Assembly: GCA_019429305.1 (NCBI GenBank)
Contig: JAHYIR010000021.1
Location: 1 to 37,176, forward strand
DNA: 37,176 nt
Reading direction: 5' to 3'
From: Candidatus Cloacimonadota bacterium
GTDB taxonomy: Bacteria; Cloacimonadota; Cloacimonadia; Cloacimonadales; JAJBBL01
The notes below the pieces were generated by a model that was not told the origin of the DNA, searched no databases, and saw only the letters and a program-made list of their open reading frames with translations. The translations under genes and the position numbers were made by a program. Positions 18,205 to 24,998 of the stretch are shown here, piece by piece; position 1 is the first letter of the stretch; the number at the start of each line of letters is the position of its first letter.

Positions 18205-18259
18205 TCCAATTTTATGGACTTATTGGACACTTTATCAGTACCTGTCCAATTCATGGACA
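18205..18259. repeat. palindromic TGTCCA/TGGACA boxes
   Basis: TGTCCA-ATTCA-TGGACA (18243-18259) is a perfect 6-5-6 palindrome. A near copy, TCCAA-TTTTA-TGGAC, lies at 18205-18219. Between them ATTGGACA (18222-18229) is the exact complement of TGTCCAAT (18243-18250). The set looks like a cluster of operator half-sites or the relic of a regulatory region; no intact regulator gene is adjacent. Confidence 0.5.
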
Positions 18260-18336
18260 TGTTTTTTTGAATCCAGACATGCTCTAAAATTCCCAAATCT
18301 AGTGCACGTTATTTTTGTTTATCATAAAGATGAATA

Positions 18337-18585
18337 AATAACCAGAACCGGCTAATTGAAGCAGCTTATGTTCTCGGGGACGAAACCTTGAAGATAATTG
18401 CCAGGAACTTGTTCAGGCAGTCAGAAGAAGTGTATCTTTTGATTGGATTATGCGTGATAATGCCCGTGCTCAGATAAGAGTAATAGTAAAACGAGTTTTA
18501 AGAAAATACGCCCTCCCCCCCCGATAAGCAAGAAAAAGCAATCCAAACTGTCTTTGAACAAGTAGAAGTCCTCTTCCAGGACTAG
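18337..18585 (+). pseudogene. hsdR: remnant of type I restriction enzyme R subunit (HsdR) C-terminus
   Basis: Reading with two frame corrections restores the HsdR C-terminal domain (DUF3387-like). The segments are NRLIEAA, then [13 protein letters not shown] (frame of 18358), then [19 protein letters not shown] and [20 protein letters not shown] (frame of 18405), then [20 protein letters not shown] and a stop at 18583-18585. The first frame break is a 1-nt loss at about 18405; the second is in a C8 tract at 18515-18522, where C7 would restore the frame. Compared with family memory, about 40-50 residues are also missing between IEAA and VLGDE. No hsdM, hsdS or helicase part is nearby. Identification is by recall of the family, not by search. 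Confidence 0.75.
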
Positions 18586-18622
18586 ATGTTTGTTTAGAAA
18601 TCAGAAAATCAAATTGTTTCTA

Positions 18623-18691
18623 CTAATTTTGAAGCCTGATAGATATTAGTTAACTCTATCTTAATCTACCAAAATTAGCTGTATCTTTTTT
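18623..18691 (+). repeat. nested inverted repeat followed by a T-run
   Basis: CTAATTTTG (18623-18631) pairs exactly with CAAAATTAG (18670-18678). Inside it GATAGA (18638-18643) pairs with TCTATC (18655-18660). Six T (18686-18691) follow 7 nt after the outer stem, rather far for an ordinary terminator. It may be a structured RNA or a relic terminator of the lost restriction genes. Confidence 0.4.
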
Positions 18692-18983
18692 CTTCTTAAC
18701 CAAGAAGGTAATATCCCCTCTTCAATCCTTAGTCACCCATAGGTTACGAAAAAGAGAAAACAAAAAAAATGACTATTCTATTAGAGCTGCACGGGAAAAA
18801 TGTGGTCCGTGATCTTGACGTTATATTCGATCACATCGATAAGCATTTTAGTAATAACTTCCCGCTATAATATAAACAAAGAAACTACTAATCTTAAGCA
18901 TAAACCTTGATAAATGTTTTACTCACATTATTTGCAATCTGCTGTTTGAACTACATCTTGAAGAATCCTGATTAACTTTTGTC

Positions 18984-19012
18984 TTGACAAAAAATCTATC
19001 TTGTACTATAAT
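18984..19012 (+). promoter_or_regulatory. perfect consensus sigma-70 promoter of the response regulator
   Basis: TTGACA (18984-18989), exactly 17 bp, then TATAAT (19007-19012). Both boxes and the spacing are the full consensus. The start codon is about 20 nt downstream of the predicted transcription start, so the leader is very short. Confidence 0.9.
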
Positions 19013-19038
19013 ATACAAAAATAAAAAGAGAGGTGATC

Positions 19039-19401
19039 TTGACTAAAACAATTCTTCTTGTCGACGATGAGGAAGGAGTACGATCAGTACTTAGTGAATT
19101 CCTTACCGGATTAGGTTATAATGTTGTGGAAGCATCTGATGGCAAAACAGCTCTCGAGCTTTTCAGAAAACAGAGAATGGATCTTGTTATAACTGACCTT
19201 TATATGCCTCCGGGTATTTCCGGCACAGAGGTGATGAAAAATATTAAAGTAACATCTCCCAAGACACCAGTGCTGATTATAACAGGATACAGACCAACTA
19301 AATCTCAAGAAGACGCTATGACAACTAAGGCAGATGGATACCTGATAAAACCTTTTGAACTGGAAAGACTTAAAGCTACTATCAGACAATTTATCCGCTA
19401 A
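19039..19401 (+). CDS. single-domain response regulator (CheY-like)
   Basis: A 120-residue receiver domain with no output domain. The acidic pair Asp9-Asp10, phospho-accepting Asp53 (ITDLYMPPG), Thr82 (IITG) and Lys104 (YLIKPF) are all in place, so it should be phosphorylated by a partner kinase. The TTG at 19039 is chosen: GAGAGG (19028-19033) lies 5 nt upstream, and the alternative GTG at 19033 overlaps it. No kinase is adjacent. It converges with the ferredoxin-like gene; a CGCTAA/TTAGCG stem spanning 19396-19416 lies between the two stop codons. Confidence 0.92.
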   Translation: MTKTILLVDDEEGVRSVLSEFLTGLGYNVVEASDGKTALELFRKQRMDLVITDLYMPPGISGTEVMKNIKVTSPKTPVLIITGYRPTKSQEDAMTTKADGYLIKPFELERLKATIRQFIR

Positions 19402-19410
19402 GATTTCAGA

Positions 19411-19959
19411 TTAGCGTTTAATCATCTCAATACACTCAACGGGACAAATCTGAAAACATAAACCACACCCGTAACACTTGTCCCTGTCAACTTCAAGATT
19501 TCCCTTATCATTAATCATCCTCGCTTTGAAATAGCAAACATCAACACAGAGCCCACAATCCGAACAACAATCATAATCGGTGTCTTCGATATACTTACCT
19601 TTATCACAAACCTCGTCTTGTTTTAAAAAATAGCTGCAACAATCATTGCAGCAAAAGCAGATTCCCTGGGTTTTTGTCTTAGTTTCAAAATCGCGGTAAG
19701 GACGGGTTACTAGCTTTTTATCATGAGCATCTTGCAGCAAATCATCTACGAAATCCTGATCTACATGATGATAATTACTACCAGTCCCTCCAAAAGTGCC
19801 ACTGAAGTCAAGGCAGACATCCTTTCTCGATTGATGACATTTTCCTTTCTCTTCACGGCAACCGCAGTTTGAAATCCAGAAATCATGGTAACTATTAATC
19901 AGTTCTTCTGCTTCATCGTGGGTACAGACAAAATGTAAAGCGTTCCCTTGCTCTCCCAT
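19411..19959 (-). CDS. cysteine-rich 4Fe-4S ferredoxin-like protein
   Basis: A 182-residue cytosolic protein with 22 cysteines. The C-terminal 50 residues form a two-cluster ferredoxin: C132-x2-C135-x2-C138-x3-C142 and C162-x2-C165-x2-C168-x3-C172-P. The N-terminal part carries NCGCREEKGKC (Cys32, 34, 41) with Cys49, and the cluster ICFCCNDCC (101-108). That layout is seen in longer 4Fe-4S proteins of anaerobes, which have a CxCR...C...C module and an ICNCC-CC motif. The ATG at 19959 has AAGGAAG 8 nt upstream; the start 21 nt earlier has only a weak site. TTGACT/GATAAA (20025-20020, 20002-19997) may be its promoter. Likely electron transfer; partner unknown. Confidence 0.85.
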   Translation of the reverse strand: MGEQGNALHFVCTHDEAEELINSYHDFWISNCGCREEKGKCHQSRKDVCLDFSGTFGGTGSNYHHVDQDFVDDLLQDAHDKKLVTRPYRDFETKTKTQGICFCCNDCCSYFLKQDEVCDKGKYIEDTDYDCCSDCGLCVDVCYFKARMINDKGNLEVDRDKCYGCGLCFQICPVECIEMIKR

Positions 19960-20131
19960 AGCTGATACTTCCTTGTCCATTAACTCTACTGAATTCTTTA
20001 TCTCAGATTATCTAATATAAGTCAAGTGCTAATGTTTAATATCTTATCAAACTGCTTGCTGCTTTTTCCTTGACATAGAAGAACTGCTGAAAAGGATACC
20101 TTGTTAAATTCAAGAATAATCAGACCATAAG

Positions 20132-22984
20132 ATGAAAGAAACTATTGTTATCAAAGGCGCTGCAGAACACAATTTGAAGGATATTGACCTTGTTATTCCC
20201 CGTAACAAGCTAATAGTCTTTACCGGTGTTTCCGGTTCAGGAAAGTCATCTCTGGCTTTCGATACACTCTATGCTGAAGGACAAAGACGTTATGTTGAAT
20301 CATTATCTGCTTATGCCCGGCAGTTTTTAGAGCAGATGGAGAAACCAAAGGTTGACTATATAGAGGGTCTCTCTCCGGCTATTTCCATAGAGCAGAAAGC
20401 AGCCAGTAAAAATCCCCGTTCCACTGTCGGCACAGTTACAGAAATATATGATTATTTAAGGGTTCTCTTTGCTCGTATCGGGATTCAGCATTGCTATCAA
20501 TGTGGTAGAGAGATCTCATCTCAGACAGTAGATCAAATGGTAGAAAAGATCATGACTCTCCCTGATAAGACAAAACTCTTGATCTTAGCTCCTGTTATCC
20601 AAAACCGCAAAGGTGAACATAAAGAAGAGTTGGATAAAATAAGGCAGGAAGGATTTGTCAGAGTCATTATAAATGGCAAGATGCGGGAATTATCTGAGGA
20701 GATCAATCTCGACAAAAAAAGCAAACATAACATTGATATAGTAATTGATCGTCTAATTATTAAAGAGGGTGTCGAAACAAGACTGACCGATTCATTAGAA
20801 ACTGCTCTGAGAGTAGCTGATGGTTATATCAAGATTAGAAATGCCGATACAGATGAAACGGAGATCATGTCCGAAACTAACGCCTGTAATGTTTGCGGGA
20901 TCAGCTTTGCTGAATTAACTCCTCAGCATTTTTCTTTTAACAGTCCGTTGGGTATGTGCCCTTCCTGCCATGGGCTCGGTACTACTCTCGAATTTGATCC
21001 TGATCTGATTGTTCACAGACCGGAACTGTCAATTATGGAAGGAGCTGTCGCCCCTTGGGGTAAATTAGAAGATAAAAAACACTCTTGGAATTTACGTATT
21101 TTGGTCAATCTTGCTCAATCTTATAACTTTTCACTGCAAACTCCATGGGTCAAGTTATCTCCGGAAATCAAAGATATCTTGCTATATGGCTCAAAGGGAA
21201 AGCGGATAAAGACCATCTGGGAAAGCCGACACGGACACGGTGAGTACATGGTTAAATTCGAGGGTATTATCCCCACAATGAAACGCCGTATGCATGAAAC
21301 CTCTTCGGAAGGAATGCGACGTTGGTACCTACAGTTCATCTCTGATAAGCCGTGTGAAGATTGTCAGGGTAATAAGTTGCGTAAAGAGACACAATCGGTC
21401 TATATTGGCGAAGAAACTATCGTCGCCTTATCTCATAAAACTATTTCGGGATTGAAATCTTTCTTTGAAGAACTCAAGCTTGACGGCAACAGAAAACTGA
21501 TCGCAGAAGAACTACTCAAGGAGATCGGTAATCGTCTTACATTCCTTCTCAATGTCGGTCTTCATTATCTTACACTCGACCGTCGTGCTCCCTCATTATC
21601 GGGTGGTGAATCTCAAAGGATTAGGTTAGCCAGTCAGATAGGTAGCGGACTTGTAGGAGTGATGTATATTCTGGACGAACCGAGTATTGGGCTACATCAA
21701 AGAGATAACCATCGTCTTACTGAGATGTTGTTAAGATTAAGAGATATTGGTAACACTGTATTCGTTGTCGAACATGATCGAGATATGATGCTGGCTGCTG
21801 ACAGAATCTATGACTTTGGTCCGCGAGCCGGTATTTATGGTGGTCAGATCATCGCTGAAGGAAATCATCAAGAGATCATGATGAACCAAAAATCTCTGAC
21901 AGGTAAATATCTCACCGGTGAGTTATCTATACCAATACCCAAGAAGAGAATACCTCCCGATAACCGTGCAATATTGATTAAGGGTGCTCGTCAGAATAAT
22001 TTGAAAAATATCGATATTGAGATCCCAATAGGGATATTCACCTGCGTAACGGGAGTTTCGGGCTCAGGAAAAAGTTCTTTGATCAATCAGTTACTCCATC
22101 CGGCTTTGGCAAACCGTCTTAATCGTGCTAATCTGAGAGAAGGCGTGTGTTCAGAAATAACGGGTTACGATGAGTTAGATAATGTTATTGCTATAGATCA
22201 ACAACCTATTGGTCGTACTCCACGTTCTAATCCTGCTACTTATACAAAAACCTTTGATCCTATAAGAAAGCTCTTTGCCTCTCTCCCCTCTGCTAAAACA
22301 AGAGGTTATAAAGAGGGAAGGTTCTCCTTTAATGTCAAAGGGGGCAGGTGTGAAGCATGTGAAGGCGCCGGAGTAAAACAGATCTCAATGCATTTTCTAC
22401 CTGATATCTATGTTACTTGTGAGACCTGCAAAGGTAAAAGATACAACAACGAAACATTGAATATTCGTTATAAGGGCTATAATATTGCCGATGTTCTCGA
22501 TATGGATATCCAAGAAGCATATAAACTCTTTGAAGCTATCCCGATCATTAAACAAAAGCTGCAGACCTTGATCGATGTTGGATTAGATTATATGAAGTTA
22601 GGACAACCCTCAACTACACTTTCAGGCGGTGAAGCACAAAGAATCAAACTCTCTCGTGAACTTAGCAAAACCAGCACAGGAAAAACCCTCTATATCCTTG
22701 ATGAACCTACTACCGGTCTCCATTTTGATGATATCAATAAACTTATGAAAGTCCTCTTTCGGCTGGCTGCCATGGGTAACACTATTGTCGTCATTGAGCA
22801 TAATCTTGATGTTATCAAGTGTGCCGATCATATCATTGATTTAGGTCCCGAAGGTGGAGACGAAGGTGGTTATGTAGTAGCTACAGGTACACCCGAAAAA
22901 GTAGCTCGATCAAAAAAATCGTATACCGGACAGTTCCTGAAAGATTATCTTAAAGTCTCGCCACAAAAGAAAAGATCAGTTTAA
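20132..22984 (+). CDS. uvrA: excinuclease ABC subunit A
   Basis: A full-length 950-residue UvrA, the damage-sensing ATPase of nucleotide excision repair. Two ABC modules are present. The first Walker A is GVSGSGKS (32-39), and a second GVSGSGKSS lies in the C-terminal half. The signatures are LSGGESQRIRLASQIG and LSGGEAQRIKLSREL, each followed by an ILDEP Walker B. Zinc modules include CNVCG with CPSCHGLG, and CEACEGAG with CETCKGKR. A TTGACA at 20070-20075 is a candidate -35. The ribosome site is weak. The last 9 bp overlap the convergent erythromycin-esterase-like gene. Confidence 0.98.
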   Translation: MKETIVIKGAAEHNLKDIDLVIPRNKLIVFTGVSGSGKSSLAFDTLYAEGQRRYVESLSAYARQFLEQMEKPKVDYIEGLSPAISIEQKAASKNPRSTVGTVTEIYDYLRVLFARIGIQHCYQCGREISSQTVDQMVEKIMTLPDKTKLLILAPVIQNRKGEHKEELDKIRQEGFVRVIINGKMRELSEEINLDKKSKHNIDIVIDRLIIKEGVETRLTDSLETALRVADGYIKIRNADTDETEIMSETNACNVCGISFAELTPQHFSFNSPLGMCPSCHGLGTTLEFDPDLIVHRPELSIMEGAVAPWGKLEDKKHSWNLRILVNLAQSYNFSLQTPWVKLSPEIKDILLYGSKGKRIKTIWESRHGHGEYMVKFEGIIPTMKRRMHETSSEGMRRWYLQFISDKPCEDCQGNKLRKETQSVYIGEETIVALSHKTISGLKSFFEELKLDGNRKLIAEELLKEIGNRLTFLLNVGLHYLTLDRRAPSLSGGESQRIRLASQIGSGLVGVMYILDEPSIGLHQRDNHRLTEMLLRLRDIGNTVFVVEHDRDMMLAADRIYDFGPRAGIYGGQIIAEGNHQEIMMNQKSLTGKYLTGELSIPIPKKRIPPDNRAILIKGARQNNLKNIDIEIPIGIFTCVTGVSGSGKSSLINQLLHPALANRLNRANLREGVCSEITGYDELDNVIAIDQQPIGRTPRSNPATYTKTFDPIRKLFASLPSAKTRGYKEGRFSFNVKGGRCEACEGAGVKQISMHFLPDIYVTCETCKGKRYNNETLNIRYKGYNIADVLDMDIQEAYKLFEAIPIIKQKLQTLIDVGLDYMKLGQPSTTLSGGEAQRIKLSRELSKTSTGKTLYILDEPTTGLHFDDINKLMKVLFRLAAMGNTIVVIEHNLDVIKCADHIIDLGPEGGDEGGYVVATGTPEKVARSKKSYTGQFLKDYLKVSPQKKRSV

Positions 22985-24325
22985 TGGATTAAGTGGATTT
23001 GTCTCTTCAATAAATATAAAGGCATCATACCGCTCAGGTAATACTGTCGGAACATAATTACCTGCTTCCTGACGCGGATTATAGACTACTCCAATAGCTC
23101 TATGATCGATATGCCTGTTTAAAACTGGATGCGATCTATCATCATCATCGAAAAAGATAACAAAAACGTTATGAGTAACCTCTCGTAATAAATCTTCCCA
23201 ACTGTCGTCTCTTGCTTCTGGAATGGTCATTGTTTGCCTTGCAGATTCCCAGCTCGAACCGGCTAATACTCTTCCTCGATAGCAGCCAAACCCAACAATA
23301 TAAACTGCTTCTCTTCCCAGTTTTTCACGAGCCAGTTGACTAATGTTATAGCTTCCCTGTCTATGCATCGGAGTAGCTCTGGCATCACCAATATGAGTAT
23401 TATGTGCCCAAACAATCCCTTTGGAACCTTCTCCGTAATGATCCAATAATCTATAAACTGTATCTTCCATGTGGAAGACACGGTAATTCCAGCTCTCCGG
23501 TCCTCTCCCTATAGCAGAACGGTAATGTTTTTCAGCATTTTTGACAATATAGGCATTCTGCTTGGCATTGAAAAAAGATTCACGGCATTCGGCAGTTAAA
23601 TCATCTCTATTATTGAGAAGAAAATCGACTACATCGGTTACTTGCTGAGAACAGTTTTCTATACCGCTAAAGATGGCCCGGGCATAATTACCCCCATCGT
23701 AACCGTAGGGAGTAAAACAGTCATATAAAGATGCTATCTCCTGATAATCTTCGTTTCCCTGATTTCGTAGATAATTTCTGACTTCTGAGATAGACTCTTC
23801 TTTGCTGTAAACATCCATCCCGTAGATACCGATCCTATCTTCTTCGGGTCTGTTACTATTAAACTCTTTGAGCCATTCTATCAAGTCTACCATCTCTTCA
23901 TTTGCCCACATCCATTGAGGCCAGCGGTTAAAATGGTCTCTGAGAAGCTCTCTGGATGACTTATCTTGATGTTCATAACCTTTGACATATCTATTTATTT
24001 GATAAAATGATGGCCAATCACCTTCCACAACTATGAAATCAAAATCCTGTTCTTCTATTAATCGGCGACTTATCTTTGCTCTCCAAAGATAGTATTCAGA
24101 AGTACCGTGAGTTGACTCTCCCAATAACACCAGACGTTTATTTACACTGCCAGTAATGATTTGATCGAGAGAAGTCTCATCAATCAAAGGAATACTCTTC
24201 TCATTAAGATATTCGACTATACTTTCTACGGTCCCTTCTGCCCGAGTAGAAGCAAAGAGATTGCTTTGAGAGTTAAAGTAAAACAGAGCAGTAAATAGCA
24301 ATAATGCAGATAATATTTTCTTCAT
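22976..24325 (-). CDS. exported erythromycin-esterase-family protein
   Basis: A 449-residue protein of the EreA/EreB superfamily. Residues 1-25 form a signal peptide. Conserved blocks are LLGESTHGTSEYY (Glu70, His73), VVEGDWPS (Glu101), IYGMDVYS and VWAHNTHIGDA (His308, His311), which carry the catalytic metal-free His/Glu set. Most relatives of unknown function share this core, so macrolide esterase activity should not be assumed. Export to the periplasm is predicted, unlike the cytosolic resistance enzymes. It is third in tandem behind the LiaF-like and receiver-PAS genes, 77 bp after the former. Confidence 0.85.
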   Translation of the reverse strand: MKKILSALLLFTALFYFNSQSNLFASTRAEGTVESIVEYLNEKSIPLIDETSLDQIITGSVNKRLVLLGESTHGTSEYYLWRAKISRRLIEEQDFDFIVVEGDWPSFYQINRYVKGYEHQDKSSRELLRDHFNRWPQWMWANEEMVDLIEWLKEFNSNRPEEDRIGIYGMDVYSKEESISEVRNYLRNQGNEDYQEIASLYDCFTPYGYDGGNYARAIFSGIENCSQQVTDVVDFLLNNRDDLTAECRESFFNAKQNAYIVKNAEKHYRSAIGRGPESWNYRVFHMEDTVYRLLDHYGEGSKGIVWAHNTHIGDARATPMHRQGSYNISQLAREKLGREAVYIVGFGCYRGRVLAGSSWESARQTMTIPEARDDSWEDLLREVTHNVFVIFFDDDDRSHPVLNRHIDHRAIGVVYNPRQEAGNYVPTVLPERYDAFIFIEETNPLNPLN

Positions 24326-24402
24326 AATTCACTCACAAAAAAGGGTCGTAAAATCCTGATCGTTAATACAATCAACTAATTAGATTAATGAATCGTTACA
24401 GA

Positions 24403-24957
24403 TTAAGCTTCATTTACTTCCTGTTTTTCAACCATTTGCACACTACCAAAGATAGAAGATATCTCTAAATAAAGAATTTTACCGTTATAATTTTCATCGC
24501 CAGTCCTGAATTTCTCTTGTCCGATGACAGCGAATTTTTTATCGGGTAGTGAAGCATCCCCGAAAACCGTATTAACTTCGATCTGCATCGGTATTGCAGG
24601 ATCAATATAGACAAGGGCAGAACCAAAAATTACATTTACCACAACAAATTCATCACTTTTTAGCTCTCTTCTGTCAGTCAGATCTATTTTGCTTCTACCG
24701 AAAATGACATTGAATTCATTACCCCCCCGCTGAAGATTATACTCCCGAAAAGTTCCTTCTTGACGTCTTTGGGAAACTCTTCTTCTGTACAAGAAGTTAC
24801 TGCCAAAGATGATTTGCATCCCAAAATAGATGAGTAAAACTCCGATAATGATCCTGAAAACCGGTATATCTATTTGGAAGATAATTTTGATAATGATTGA
24901 TAAGCCAACCAAGATCAGCAACATTCCCCAGAAAACGCCACTCGATAAAATGTTCAT
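24403..24957 (-). CDS. LiaF-like membrane protein (envelope stress type)
   Basis: A 184-residue protein with two N-terminal membrane helices (about 8-28 and 32-52), a short basic stretch (YRRRVSQRRQ), and a C-terminal beta domain. That domain repeats the phrase NVIFG-S: EFNVIFGRSKI, VNVIFGSALV, VNTVFGDASL and ISSIFGSVQM. This is the pattern of the LiaF/VraT C-terminal domain ('cell wall-active antibiotics response'). In Firmicutes LiaF restrains the LiaSR two-component system; whether that holds here is unknown. An AGGAGG site precedes the ATG. It starts 41 bp after the stop of the receiver-PAS gene, so the two are probably one operon. Confidence 0.8.
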   Translation of the reverse strand: MNILSSGVFWGMLLILVGLSIIIKIIFQIDIPVFRIIIGVLLIYFGMQIIFGSNFLYRRRVSQRRQEGTFREYNLQRGGNEFNVIFGRSKIDLTDRRELKSDEFVVVNVIFGSALVYIDPAIPMQIEVNTVFGDASLPDKKFAVIGQEKFRTGDENYNGKILYLEISSIFGSVQMVEKQEVNEA

Positions 24958-24998
24958 AAGTCCTCCTTTAGTTACCTAATCTAATATTCTTATAAATT

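Larger units (their letters stand above)
17729..19038. other. 1.3-kb stretch without an intact gene
   Basis: No ORF here looks like a functional gene. It holds a decayed hsdR 3' end (18337-18585), palindromic TGGACA boxes (18205-18259), a nested inverted repeat (18623-18678) and the response-regulator promoter (18984-19012). A 33-codon ORF at 18769-18870 lacks a recognisable domain and a good ribosome site. Short tracts near 17915 and 17975 share a loose TATCCTGAG / ATCCTGTG similarity that may be worn repeat sequence. Confidence 0.7.

Noticed and set aside
18076-18337. Overlapping short ORFs on both strands in the gene-free region
   Set aside because: They have no ribosome sites, their sequences look like translated AT-rich and palindromic DNA, and they overlap one another in different frames.
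18769-18870. A 33-codon ORF after the hsdR remnant
   Set aside because: It reads smoothly but has no good ribosome site or known family; kept only as a note.
20020-20032. AGTGCTAA near the ferredoxin-like promoter as another HrcA site
   Set aside because: Only eight bases of one arm match and no second arm exists at CIRCE spacing.
22976-24325. A macrolide resistance gene
   Set aside because: The Ere-like core is clear, but the protein is exported and most members of the superfamily have other or unknown roles; no other resistance genes are near.
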